From Pelomonas parva (GTDB lineage Bacteria; Pseudomonadota; Gammaproteobacteria; Burkholderiales; Burkholderiaceae_C), in NCBI RefSeq assembly GCF_043555835.1, contig NZ_JBIGHV010000005.1, forward strand, positions 124,001 to 188,000: 64,000 nucleotides of DNA, given 5' to 3'. The position numbers and the translations under genes were made by a program. The first letter of the stretch is position 1; each line of letters opens with the position of its first letter. Below the pieces are notes generated by a model. It did no database searches, had not been told where the DNA came from, and saw nothing but the letters and a program-made list of their open reading frames with translations. Shown here piece by piece: positions 48,584 to 56,770 of this stretch.

Positions 48584-50139
48584 TCAAGAAGTTCATCGAC
48601 AAGCTGTTCAGCAAGCCCGCGGCAGTCGCCGCCAAGAAGACCAGCCCGCTCGGCAAGCGCGTCGAGGTCGAGGCAGCTGTGCACGGCATCAATCCCGACC
48701 TGCTCGACGAGCGCGCCGTCAAGGTCGTCAAGACGCTGACCGACGCCGGCTTTGAGGCCTACATCGTTGGCGGCGCCGTGCGCGACCTGTTGCTGAACAT
48801 GCGGCCCAAGGACTTCGACGTCGCCACCAATGCGACGCCCGAGCAGGTCAAGGGCTTGTTCCGCCGCGCCTTCATCATCGGCCGGCGCTTTCGCATCGTC
48901 CACGTCGTCTACGGACGCGGCCGCGAGCACGAGGTCATCGAGGTCTCGACCTTCCGCGCGCTGCCCAGCGAGTCCGAGGCCGTCGCCGGCAACGAGAAGA
49001 CGGCCAAGGGCGAGCTGGAAGGCAAGTCACACGCCGTGGACGCCAGTGGCCGCGTGCTGCGCGACAACGTCTGGGGCCCGCAGATCGAGGATGCCGCGCG
49101 GCGCGACTTCACCGTCAACGCGATGTACTACGACCCGGTGCGCGGCCTCGTCGTCGACTATCACGGCGGCCTCGCCGATGCCAAGGCCAAGTTGCTGCGC
49201 ATGATCGGCGACCCCGAGACGCGTTACCGCGAAGACCCCGTCCGCATCATCCGTGCCGTGCGTTTCGCGGCCAAGCTGGGCTTCACGCTGGAGCCCAAGA
49301 CGCTGGCGCCGGTGAAGGCCTCGTCGGCGCTGCTGGCCAACGTGCCGGCCTCGCGCCTGTTCGACGAGATGATCAAGCTGCTGCAGACCGGCCACTCGCT
49401 GGCCAGCATCGCGCAGCTGAAGAAGCTGGGCCTGGGCCGCGGCGTGTTCGCCGTGCTGGACGCCATGCTCACCGAGACCGGCGACCTGTACGAGGGCGTG
49501 CGCGGTAACTTCGTGCGCCAGGCCTTCGAGGACACCGACCGCCGAGTGCAGGAAGGCCGTGGCGTGAGCCCGAGCTTCATGCTGGCCTGCATGCTCTGGC
49601 ACGAGGTGCTGGACCGCTGGACCAAGATCCGCAACACCGGCGAGCCGGCCGTGCCAGCGCTGGCCCAGGCCATCGACGCCGTCTTCGACGCCCGCATCGG
49701 CGACATCTCCGGGCGCGGCAAGCTGGCCGGCGACATGCGCGAGATCTGGATGATGCAGACCCGCTTCGAGCGCCGCACGGGCTCAGGCGTCTTCAGCCTC
49801 ATCGAGCAGCCGCGCTACCGCGCCGGCTTCGACTTCCTGCGCCTGCGTGCCGATGTCGGCGAGATCGACCCGGCGCTGGCCGACTGGTGGGAGGACTTCG
49901 CGCTCGGCAGCGACGACGACCGTCAGGCGCTGCTGGCCGACGCCCGTGCCGCGCAGCAGAAGCAGCCGCGCGTGGTGCGCGCTCCGCGTCCCGCCGAGGC
50001 GGAGGCGCCAGCAGGCGAGGACGGCGAAGCCGAATCCGACGGCGAGGTTGGCGACGCCCCTGCCCGCAAGCGCCGTCGCCGCCGTCGCAAGCCCGCCGGA
50101 GGCGGCGAGGGCGCCGCGCCGGCACCCGCTGCGGAGTGA
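48580..50139 (+). CDS. pcnB: Poly(A) polymerase I
   Basis: 519 residues. It adds poly(A) tails that mark RNA for decay. The nucleotidyltransferase core has GGAVRDLLL and the metal-binding KDFDVATNATPEQV, followed by FRIVHVVY and RDFTVNAMYYDP. The C-terminal tail is strongly basic (RKRRRRRRKPAGG), as in E. coli PcnB. It overlaps the HAD gene by 4 nt and the folK GTG by its stop codon. Confidence 0.95.
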   Translation: MIKKFIDKLFSKPAAVAAKKTSPLGKRVEVEAAVHGINPDLLDERAVKVVKTLTDAGFEAYIVGGAVRDLLLNMRPKDFDVATNATPEQVKGLFRRAFIIGRRFRIVHVVYGRGREHEVIEVSTFRALPSESEAVAGNEKTAKGELEGKSHAVDASGRVLRDNVWGPQIEDAARRDFTVNAMYYDPVRGLVVDYHGGLADAKAKLLRMIGDPETRYREDPVRIIRAVRFAAKLGFTLEPKTLAPVKASSALLANVPASRLFDEMIKLLQTGHSLASIAQLKKLGLGRGVFAVLDAMLTETGDLYEGVRGNFVRQAFEDTDRRVQEGRGVSPSFMLACMLWHEVLDRWTKIRNTGEPAVPALAQAIDAVFDARIGDISGRGKLAGDMREIWMMQTRFERRTGSGVFSLIEQPRYRAGFDFLRLRADVGEIDPALADWWEDFALGSDDDRQALLADARAAQQKQPRVVRAPRPAEAEAPAGEDGEAESDGEVGDAPARKRRRRRRKPAGGGEGAAPAPAAE

Positions 50140-50612
50140 GTTCGCGCGCCTACGTCGGCCTCGGTGCCAACCTCGGCGCCGACTTGCTGGCCACGCTGAC
50201 GCAGGCCGCCCAGGCGCTGGCGGCGCTTCCCGGCACGGAGCTTGTGGCCCTGTCCAGCGCCTGGCGCAGTGCGCCGGTCGATGCCGGCGGCCCCGACTTC
50301 CTGAATGCCGTTGCAGCGCTGGACACGACGCTGTCGCCCATCGAATTGCTGGACGCGCTGCAAGCCATCGAGCAGGTCCATGGCCGCGAGCGCCCGTATC
50401 GAAACGCACCGCGCACGCTGGACCTGGACCTGCTGCTGCACGGCGACGCCGTCCTCGTTACACCGCGCCTGACGCTGCCGCACCCGCGCCTGGCCGAGCG
50501 CGCCTTCGTGCTGCGCCCGTTGCTGGAGATCGCGCCGCAGCTGGCGCCGTTGGCCGCCGGCGATGCCTGGCAGAGCCAGCGCATCGAGCGCCTCTCATCC
50601 ATCAAGCTCTGA
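50136..50612 (+). CDS. folK: 2-amino-4-hydroxy-6-hydroxymethyldihydropteridine pyrophosphokinase
   Basis: 158 residues with a GTG start overlapping the pcnB stop (GTGAG). It makes the pterin pyrophosphate for folate synthesis. Signatures are VGLGANLG at the start, HGRERPYRNAPRTLDLDLLL with the catalytic Arg/Asp, and LPHPRLAERAFVLRPLLEIA. Part of hda-HAD-pcnB-folK, a fully overlapping set. Confidence 0.95.
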   Translation: MSSRAYVGLGANLGADLLATLTQAAQALAALPGTELVALSSAWRSAPVDAGGPDFLNAVAALDTTLSPIELLDALQAIEQVHGRERPYRNAPRTLDLDLLLHGDAVLVTPRLTLPHPRLAERAFVLRPLLEIAPQLAPLAAGDAWQSQRIERLSSIKL

Positions 50613-50627
50613 TTCAGGAGACCCGCG

Positions 50628-50984
50628 ATGTTCTCGACCCTCGCCGGCTGGCAGACCGTGGGCCTGCTGCTGCTGTCCAACGTCTTCATGACCTTCGCCT
50701 GGTACGGCCACCTCAAGGGGCTGGCCACCAAGCCGTGGTTCATCGCTGCGCTCATCAGCTGGGGTATCGCGCTGTTCGAGTACCTGCTGCAGGTGCCGGC
50801 CAACCGCATCGGCCACGGCGCCGGCTTCAGCCTGGCGCAGCTGAAGATCACGCAGGAAGTCATCACGCTGGCGGTCTTCGTGCCCTTCAGCCTGTACTAC
50901 ATGGGCGAGCCGCTGAAGCTGGATTTCCTGTGGGCCGGGCTGTGCCTGATGGGCGCCGTCTACTTCATCTTCCGGTCGGCTTGA
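50628..50984 (+). CDS. DMT family (DUF486) small membrane protein
   Basis: 118 residues, four predicted helices (WQTVGLLLLSNVFMTFAWY, FIAALISWGIALFEYLL, VITLAVFVPFSLYYM, FLWAGLCLMGAVYFIFR). This is the DUF486 family of small drug/metabolite-transporter relatives. No substrate is known. AGGAG lies 5 nt upstream. Downstream of folK. Confidence 0.9.
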   Translation: MFSTLAGWQTVGLLLLSNVFMTFAWYGHLKGLATKPWFIAALISWGIALFEYLLQVPANRIGHGAGFSLAQLKITQEVITLAVFVPFSLYYMGEPLKLDFLWAGLCLMGAVYFIFRSA

Positions 50985-51044
50985 TGACGATTCGATGACA
51001 GTCGGCCGCTAAACTGCGCGCCTTCCAGAATTCGAAGGACCTTC

Positions 51045-51692
51045 ATGCTGTTCGGCAAGCTGCTGCCCCGCGAGGGCAATTTTTTTGAGCTGTTCAATGA
51101 GCATGGCGGCTTCATCCTGGAAGGTGCGCGCGCCTTCCAGAAGATGATCGAGAACTACGCCGACCCGGCGCTGCGCCAGCAGTACGCCGACCAGGTCGAC
51201 AAGGCCGAGCATGCCGCCGACCGCGTCACCGCCGAGGTGAACCGGCTGCTGCATCGCACCTTCATCACGCCCATCGACCGCGAGCAGATCCACAGCCTGA
51301 TCAATGCGATGGACGACATCGTCGACCTGCTGCAGGACTCGTCCGAGACGCTGTCGCTCTACGACGTGCGCGCCGTGCCCGAGCAGGTGTTGCAGCTCGC
51401 CACGCTGTCCGTGCGCTGCTGCGAGCGCGTGCAGCATGCCGTCACGCTGCTGCCCCACCTGAGCCAGCCGGCCACGACCGAGGCCGCGCTCAAGACCTGC
51501 GAGGAAATCGACCGCCTGGAGTCCGACGCCGACCGCGTCATGCGCTCGGCCATGTCGCGCCTCTTTCGCGAGGAGGCCGACGTGCGCGAGCTGATCAAGC
51601 TCAAGGCGATCTACGAGCAGCTGGAATCCATCTCCGACCGCTGCGAAGACGTGGCCAACCTGATCGAGGGCATCGTCCTCGAGAATTCCTAA
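51045..51692 (+). CDS. DUF47 (PhoU-like) phosphate-transport accessory protein
   Basis: 215 residues, mainly helices. DUF47 proteins resemble PhoU and sit next to PiT transporters. Conserved features are LLPREGNFFELFNEHGGFIL at the start, the central MDDIVDLLQDSSETLSLY, and IKLKAIYEQLESISDRCEDV near the end. It precedes the PiT gene by 12 nt, so the two form a unit; it probably modulates the transporter. Confidence 0.93.
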   Translation: MLFGKLLPREGNFFELFNEHGGFILEGARAFQKMIENYADPALRQQYADQVDKAEHAADRVTAEVNRLLHRTFITPIDREQIHSLINAMDDIVDLLQDSSETLSLYDVRAVPEQVLQLATLSVRCCERVQHAVTLLPHLSQPATTEAALKTCEEIDRLESDADRVMRSAMSRLFREEADVRELIKLKAIYEQLESISDRCEDVANLIEGIVLENS

Positions 51693-51704
51693 GCGGCCGC
51701 TGAC

Positions 51705-52715
51705 ATGGCATCCGCTGAGATCGCCTTCTGGGTGGTGGCCCTGCTCGTCGTGCTGGCCCTGCTTTTCGACTTCATGAACGGCTTCCACGACGCCGCCAAC
51801 TCCATCGCCACCGTCGTGTCCACCGGCGTGCTGAAACCGCAGCAGGCGGTGCTGTTTGCTGCCTTCTTCAACGTGCTGGCCATCGCCTTCTTCCAGCTCA
51901 AGGTGGCGGCGACCATCGGCAAGGGCATCGTCGAGCCCGGCATCGTCGACCACCATGTTGTCTTCGGCGCGCTGATCGGCGCCATCGCCTGGAACTTCAT
52001 CACCTGGTGGTGGGGCATTCCGTCCAGCTCCTCGCATGCGCTGATCGGCGGCATCGTCGGCGCCGTCATCGCCAAGTCCGGCACCCAGGGTCTGGTCGGC
52101 GCCGGCATCTGGAAGACCGTCGCCTTCATCCTCGTGTCGCCGCTGCTGGGTTTCCTGCTCGGATCGCTGCTGATGGTCATCGTCGCATGGGTGTGTCGAG
52201 GCAAGTCGCCCCTGCGCATCGATGCCTGGTTCAGACGATTGCAACTGGTATCGGCCGGCCTCTACAGCCTGGGCCATGGCGGCAATGATGCGCAGAAGAC
52301 CATCGGCCTGATCTGGATGCTGCTGATCGCGGCGGGCATGGTCGCGGTAGGCGACAAGTCGCCGCCGGGTTGGGTGATCTGGTCCTGCTACATCGCCATC
52401 GGCGTGGGCACGATGTTCGGCGGCTGGCGCATCGTCAAGACCATGGGCCAGCGCATCACCAAGCTCAAGCCCGTGGGCGGCTTCTGCGCGGAGACCGGCG
52501 GCGCGATCACGCTCTTCCTGGCGACGGCCATGGGCATTCCGGTGTCGACCACGCACACCATCACCGGCGCCATCGTCGGCGTGGGCTCGGTGCAGCGCGC
52601 CTCGGCCGTGCGCTGGGGGGTGGCCGGCAACATCGTCTGGGCCTGGATCTTCACCATCCCCGCCGCCGCGCTGATGGCCTCCATCTGCTACTGGGTCAGC
52701 TTCGCCATCTATTGA
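51705..52715 (+). CDS. pit: Inorganic phosphate transporter, PiT family
   Basis: 336 residues, about 8-10 helices. The PiT signatures are MNGFHDAANSIATVVSTGVL near the N-terminus and SLGHGGNDAQKTIGLIWM in the second half. It imports phosphate with a proton or cation. The paired DUF47 gene is upstream. The last 7 nt overlap the end of the convergent TM2-like gene. Confidence 0.94.
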   Translation: MASAEIAFWVVALLVVLALLFDFMNGFHDAANSIATVVSTGVLKPQQAVLFAAFFNVLAIAFFQLKVAATIGKGIVEPGIVDHHVVFGALIGAIAWNFITWWWGIPSSSSHALIGGIVGAVIAKSGTQGLVGAGIWKTVAFILVSPLLGFLLGSLLMVIVAWVCRGKSPLRIDAWFRRLQLVSAGLYSLGHGGNDAQKTIGLIWMLLIAAGMVAVGDKSPPGWVIWSCYIAIGVGTMFGGWRIVKTMGQRITKLKPVGGFCAETGGAITLFLATAMGIPVSTTHTITGAIVGVGSVQRASAVRWGVAGNIVWAWIFTIPAAALMASICYWVSFAIY

Positions 52716-53137
52716 TCGACCTGCGCTTCGAAGTAGCGCTGGGCGCTGAAGGCGATGGTCGCCATCATCGCCGTGCCGCCGATGAAGAGGCAGAGCACGA
52801 CGCCAATGACGGCGGCCCAGCCGCCGGTCGAGGCGGGCTGTCCGGCGTTGAATCGCTCGTTCCAGCGTTCATCCGGCATCAGGCCGTAGACGATGCCGCC
52901 CAGCAGCGCCGCGACGAGGCTCGCGCCCAGCAGCGGCATCAGCAGCCAGGCAATGCGGTCGTCCTGGCCCAGCGCGTTCATGCGCTGCAGGCCGACCAGG
53001 CCCAGCAGCGTCGGCAGCGGGAAGGCCCAGCCCCAGCGGTCGCGCAGCCCGTGCAGGTAGAAGCGATGCAGCCCGAACACGCCGCCGAGCAAGGCCAGCC
53101 AGGTCGCGACGCCCTTGTGCTTGACGCCTGCGCTCAT
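52709..53137 (-). CDS. TM2-like membrane protein
   Basis: 142 residues with four predicted helices (WLALLGGVFGLHRFYLHG, FPLPTLLGLVG, IAWLLMPLLGASLVAALLGG, AVIGVVLCLFIGGTAMMA). The first part resembles TM2 domain proteins, which carry a Gly-x-His-x-Phe-Tyr motif as in GLHRFYLHG. Function unknown. Its start overlaps the GNAT stop by 4 nt (ATGA), so it is cotranslated with it. Confidence 0.85.
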   Translation of the reverse strand: MSAGVKHKGVATWLALLGGVFGLHRFYLHGLRDRWGWAFPLPTLLGLVGLQRMNALGQDDRIAWLLMPLLGASLVAALLGGIVYGLMPDERWNERFNAGQPASTGGWAAVIGVVLCLFIGGTAMMATIAFSAQRYFEAQVDQ

Positions 53138-53682
53138 TCGGCCGCCGAGCCGTCGCCCAGGCCCAGCGGGCGCTGCATCAGCACGACGTCCAGCCAGCGG
53201 CCGAACTTCCAGCCGGCGCTCTTCAGCACGCCGGTGTGCGCGAAGCCGAGCGCCGTGTGCACACCGACCGACCCAGCGTTGTTCGCATCGCCGATGACGG
53301 CGAGCATCTGGCGCGCACCGGCGGCCTCGCAGCGTGCGATCAGCTCGGCGAGCAGCAAGCGGCCAATACCCTGACCCTGAGCGGCGGGGGCCAGGTAGAT
53401 CGAATCCTCGACGCAGAAGCGGTAGGCCAGTCGCGGGCGGAAGTAGTTGGCGTAGGCATATCCCAGCACCTCGCCGCCCCGTTCGGCGATGAGCCAGGGC
53501 AGATCGCGCCCCAGCACTTCGCTGCGGCGCCGGGCCATCTCGTCGACGCTGGGTACCTCTGTCTCGAAGGTGCCGGTGCCGTGCTCCACGGCTTGGGCGT
53601 AGATGGCCTGGATGGCGGCCAGGTCGGCCTCGGTACTGGGGCGGATCGTCAGCGGATGGAAGGTGGGGGCGGGTTGTGACAT
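53134..53682 (-). CDS. GNAT family N-acetyltransferase (phosphinothricin-acetyltransferase-like)
   Basis: 182 residues from ATG 53682. It transfers an acetyl group from acetyl-CoA to a small amine; close family members act on phosphinothricin or methionine sulfoximine. GNAT motifs are IRPSTEADLAAIQAIYAQAV, the acetyl-CoA loop YLAPAAQGQGIGRLLLAELI and VHTALGFAHTGVLKSAGWKF. The specific substrate is unproven. Confidence 0.9.
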   Translation of the reverse strand: MSQPAPTFHPLTIRPSTEADLAAIQAIYAQAVEHGTGTFETEVPSVDEMARRRSEVLGRDLPWLIAERGGEVLGYAYANYFRPRLAYRFCVEDSIYLAPAAQGQGIGRLLLAELIARCEAAGARQMLAVIGDANNAGSVGVHTALGFAHTGVLKSAGWKFGRWLDVVLMQRPLGLGDGSAAE

Positions 53683-53723
53683 CTGTCGAATCGGGTTGCT
53701 ACGCAAGCAGGTGCAACCGAGTT

Positions 53724-53729
53724 TATAAT
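53724..53729 (+). promoter_or_regulatory. Consensus -10 element upstream of rpsP
   Basis: TATAAT lies 134 nt upstream of the rpsP start. No -35 hexamer at normal spacing was found. The long leader (53730-53862) has no obvious fold that I can name. Confidence 0.45.
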
Positions 53730-53862
53730 GCTGGGTTTTGGCGCTGGTCGCAGATGGCTGCGGCGTATCTACGGTGCCGTCCCCGGCAGGGGTTCCTGCT
53801 TTGACTTGCTCGCTACTTGAGTGTCTCCTCGTGCGGTGGTCAGCCAATTTTTAGGAAACATC

Positions 53863-54123
53863 ATGGTTGTGATTCGTCTGGCCCGCGGCGGCTCCAAGAA
53901 GCGTCCCTTCTACAACATCGTCGTGGCCAACAGCCGTCAGCGTCGTGACGGCCGCTTCATCGAGCGCGTCGGCTTCTACAACCCCATCGCCTCCGGTGCC
54001 GCCGAGAAGCTGCGCGTCGCGCAAGACCGCGTGAGCTACTGGATTGGTGTTGGCGCGCAGCTGTCGCCCACCGTCGCCCGCCTGGTCGACGACGCCAAGA
54101 CGGCCGCCGTCGCTGCCGCCTAA
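53863..54123 (+). CDS. rpsP: 30S ribosomal protein S16
   Basis: 86 residues, complete. It starts at MVVIRLARGGSKKRPFYNIV, with FIERVGFYNPIA and LDDAKTAAV-type end as usual. The site TTAGGAAAC precedes the start. First gene of rpsP-rimM-trmD-rplS. Confidence 0.97.
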   Translation: MVVIRLARGGSKKRPFYNIVVANSRQRRDGRFIERVGFYNPIASGAAEKLRVAQDRVSYWIGVGAQLSPTVARLVDDAKTAAVAAA

Positions 54124-54135
54124 GCGTCAACGCGC

Positions 54136-54756
54136 GTGGCAGGCAACAAGCCTCAGCAAGACGGCGCCTCGGCGCCGTCTTTTGCTTCCAGGGGCGCCTC
54201 GGCGCCTTCTGCTGCTTCCTGGCCCGAAGATCTTCAGCCGGTGGGCCGCATCCTTGATGCCTGGGGCATCAAGGGCGGCCTCAAGGTGCAGGCTTATTCG
54301 ACCGACGCAGACGCGCTGTTCAGCGCCAAGCGCTGGTACCTGAAGTCCACCGCGCCTAAGCCGGCGCAACTCGTGCTGGCCGTGCGTTCGGTGCGCGAGC
54401 AGGGCGAAGGCATCGTCGCGACCGCCGAGGGCGTGGATGACCGCAATGCGGCCGAGGCGCTGCGCGGTCATGAGATCTACGTGCCGCGCAGCGACTTCCC
54501 GCGCACGCCCGATGGTGAGTATTACTGGGTCGACCTGATCGGCCTGGATGTCGTCAACCGCGAGTCGCAGCCGCTGGGTCGCGTGATCGGCCTCATCGAC
54601 ACCGGCCCGCATGCGGTGCTGCGCATTCTGCCGCCCGGGGTTGATGAGCCGGCCAAGCCCGACCAGGAGCGGCTGATCCCGTTCGTCGCGGCCTTCGTCG
54701 ATGACGTGAACCTGGAAGCCAAGCGGGTCACGGTCGACTGGGGTCTGGATTTCTGA
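54136..54756 (+). CDS. rimM: 16S rRNA processing protein RimM
   Basis: 206 residues with a GTG start. RimM binds S19 and helps 30S maturation. The conserved RimM part begins at VGRILDAWGIKGGLKVQAYS near residue 36, and the PRC-barrel part at DLIGLDVV with GLIDTGPHAVLRI. The N-terminal about 33 residues are low-complexity (repeated GASAPS), encoded by DNA containing a terminator-like hairpin at 54158-54181. An internal GTG at 54241 could start a shorter form. Confidence 0.92.
   Translation: MAGNKPQQDGASAPSFASRGASAPSAASWPEDLQPVGRILDAWGIKGGLKVQAYSTDADALFSAKRWYLKSTAPKPAQLVLAVRSVREQGEGIVATAEGVDDRNAAEALRGHEIYVPRSDFPRTPDGEYYWVDLIGLDVVNRESQPLGRVIGLIDTGPHAVLRILPPGVDEPAKPDQERLIPFVAAFVDDVNLEAKRVTVDWGLDF
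54158..54183 (+). terminator. Terminator-like hairpin inside the 5' coding region of rimM
   Basis: AAGACGGCGC/GCGCCGTCTT forms a 10-bp stem with a CTCG loop (54158-54181), followed by a short T stretch. It lies 34 nt after the rpsP stop. It could reduce transcription from rpsP into rimM-trmD-rplS. Confidence 0.55.
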
Positions 54757-54763
54757 GGCGGTC

Positions 54764-55504
54764 ATGCGCTTCGATGTCCTGACGATCTTCCCGGAGTTGT
54801 TCGCGCCGCATCTGACGCATGGCGTCACGCGGCGCGCCTTCGAGAGCCGCCAGGTCGATGTCCGGCTCTGGCCGCTGCGCGATTTCGCTGAAGACAACTA
54901 CCGCCGTGTCGATGACCGGCCCTATGGTGGTGGCCCCGGCATGGTCATGCTGGCGGAGCCGCTGGAGCGCGCGCTGGATGCGGTCCGCGCGGACCGCAGC
55001 GAAGCGGCGCCGGCCGTCATCCACTTCACGCCGACCGGCGCGCGCATTGACCAGGCGCGCGTGCAACAACTGGCCGGCGGGCCCGGTGCCATTCTGCTCT
55101 GCGGCCGCTACGAGGGCATAGACCAGCGTGTGTTGGACCGCCACGTGACGCTGGAACTCAGCCTGGGCGACTTCGTGCTGTCCGGCGGTGAGCTGCCGGC
55201 GCTGGCCTTGCTCGACGGGGTGGCGCGGCTGCAGGACGGCGTGCTGGGAGATGCCCAATCCCACCAGCAGGACAGCTTCTCGGACGGCTTGCTGGACTGC
55301 CCGCATTACAGCCGGCCCGAGGTTCTGTCGGGCGGCCGTGACGTGCCGGCGGTGCTGCTTTCCGGCCATCATGCCGACATCAAGCGCTGGCGCCGCGAGC
55401 GCTCGCTGGCCCTCACGGCCGAGCGCCGGCCCGACCTGATCCAAGCCGCCCGCGCTGCCGGTCGGCTGAGCAAGGCCGACGAGTCCTTCCTGGTCAAGCT
55501 CTAG
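54764..55504 (+). CDS. trmD: tRNA (guanine-N1)-methyltransferase
   Basis: 246 residues. A SPOUT-fold enzyme that makes m1G37. The knot motifs are FHTPTGA-like HFTPTGARI, LLCGRYEGIDQRV and LGDFVLSGGELPALALLDGV. The start follows rimM by 7 nt. Co-operonic with ribosomal protein genes, as usual. Confidence 0.97.
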   Translation: MRFDVLTIFPELFAPHLTHGVTRRAFESRQVDVRLWPLRDFAEDNYRRVDDRPYGGGPGMVMLAEPLERALDAVRADRSEAAPAVIHFTPTGARIDQARVQQLAGGPGAILLCGRYEGIDQRVLDRHVTLELSLGDFVLSGGELPALALLDGVARLQDGVLGDAQSHQQDSFSDGLLDCPHYSRPEVLSGGRDVPAVLLSGHHADIKRWRRERSLALTAERRPDLIQAARAAGRLSKADESFLVKL

Positions 55505-55639
55505 GCAAAACCCTCGTCTTGAGCTACATTAGCGGGCTGTCCGATCCTCTGGCGGGTCGAGTGGCTGGAATCTTTTCAAAAGCATCCCGGCTGCAAACAT
55601 CCCGATAAATAGCGCCCCGCCAAGATCCCAGGAGTACAG

Positions 55640-55993
55640 ATGAACCTGATCCAAACCCTTGAGCAAGAAGAAATTGCTCGCCTGAACAAGACCATCCCGG
55701 CCTTCGCCCCCGGCGACACCGTGATCGTCAGCGTCAACGTCGTTGAAGGCACCCGCAAGCGCGTGCAGGCCTACGAAGGCGTCGTGATTGCCAAGCGCAA
55801 CCGCGGCCTGAACAGCAGCTTCATCGTCCGCAAGATCTCCAGCGGCGAAGGCGTGGAGCGCACGTTCCAGCTGTACAGCCCGCTGATCGCGACGATCGAA
55901 GTCAAGCGCCGTGGCGATGTCCGCCGCGCCAAGCTGTACTACCTGCGCCAGCGTTCGGGCAAGTCGGCGCGTATCAAGGAGAAGCTGGCTTAA
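55640..55993 (+). CDS. rplS: 50S ribosomal protein L19
   Basis: 117 residues, complete. Conserved blocks are FAPGDTVIVSVNVVEGTRKR, GVVIAKRNRGLNSSFIVRKI and RRAKLYYLRQRSGKSARIKE. It is preceded by AGGAG and by a 135-nt gap after trmD with no gene, which may carry its own promoter. Last gene before a terminator. Confidence 0.97.
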   Translation: MNLIQTLEQEEIARLNKTIPAFAPGDTVIVSVNVVEGTRKRVQAYEGVVIAKRNRGLNSSFIVRKISSGEGVERTFQLYSPLIATIEVKRRGDVRRAKLYYLRQRSGKSARIKEKLA

Positions 55994-56016
55994 TCAGCCG
56001 GTTCCCCACCGCCAAG

Positions 56017-56053
56017 GCCGCCCGGAGCTACGCTCTCGGCGGCTTTTGTTTTT
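56017..56053 (+). terminator. rplS operon terminator
   Basis: Stem GCCGCC/GGCGGC (56017-56022 and 56038-56043) extended inward by GGAG/CTCT pairing, then TTTTG and five T. The next gene starts only 7 nt downstream. Confidence 0.88.
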
Positions 56054-56060
56054 CCCACGC

Positions 56061-56750
56061 ATGACCCGCCGCCCAGCCATCACCCAGCCACAGCTCGTCC
56101 CCGTGACGAGCATCGACGACCACCTGCCCGCCGTGCCGGCTGCGGCGCTGACGGCGGAGGCGATCTGCGCCCGGATGGCGGCGCTACCGACGTGGGCGCC
56201 CGAGTTCGCCGGCGATGGCGGCCTCTTCACGGACCGCGCGCCGGCCGGCGCTGCAGTGCTGTTGCCGCTGGTCCAGCGCGACGACGGCCTCACGCTGCTG
56301 CTGACGCGCCGCACCGACCACCTGCGCGACCATGCCGGCCAGATCAGCTTCCCCGGAGGCCGCGTGGAGCCCGAGGATGACGGTCCGGTCGCCACCGCGT
56401 TGCGCGAGACCGAGGAAGAGATCGGCCTGTCGCGCGACTACATCCGCGTCGTCGGCCAGTTGCCCATCTACTCGACGGTGACGGCCTTCCAGGTCACGCC
56501 GGTCGTCGCGCTGGTCGAGCCTGGCTTCACGCTGACGCTCGACAGCTTCGAGGTGGCCGAGGCCTTCGAGGTGCCGCTGGCCTTCCTGATGAACCCGGCC
56601 CACCACCGCCACCACCGTTTCGAGTTCGCGGGCGCCGAGCGGCGCTTCCTTTCCATGCCCTGGCATGACGCCGGACGGGAGTACTTCATCTGGGGTGCTA
56701 CGGCCGCGATGTTGCGCAACCTCTACCGACTTCTCAGTGGCTCGCCATAG
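56061..56750 (+). CDS. CoA pyrophosphatase-like Nudix hydrolase
   Basis: 229 residues. It hydrolyses CoA or related dinucleoside diphosphates by family. The Nudix box GGRVEPEDDGPVATALRETE-EEIGL is preceded by the CoAse-type DHAGQISFPGG. ATG 56061 lies 7 nt after the terminator T run, so the transcript leader would be very short if it starts in this gap, or the gene uses read-through. Confidence 0.92.
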   Translation: MTRRPAITQPQLVPVTSIDDHLPAVPAAALTAEAICARMAALPTWAPEFAGDGGLFTDRAPAGAAVLLPLVQRDDGLTLLLTRRTDHLRDHAGQISFPGGRVEPEDDGPVATALRETEEEIGLSRDYIRVVGQLPIYSTVTAFQVTPVVALVEPGFTLTLDSFEVAEAFEVPLAFLMNPAHHRHHRFEFAGAERRFLSMPWHDAGREYFIWGATAAMLRNLYRLLSGSP

Positions 56751-56770
56751 CCCCACTATCATCCCCGCCC

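Noticed and set aside
54158..54240. GASAPS-encoding repeats in rimM considered as a CRISPR or tandem-repeat array
   Set aside because: Only two short repeat units inside a coding region, without spacers of regular length.
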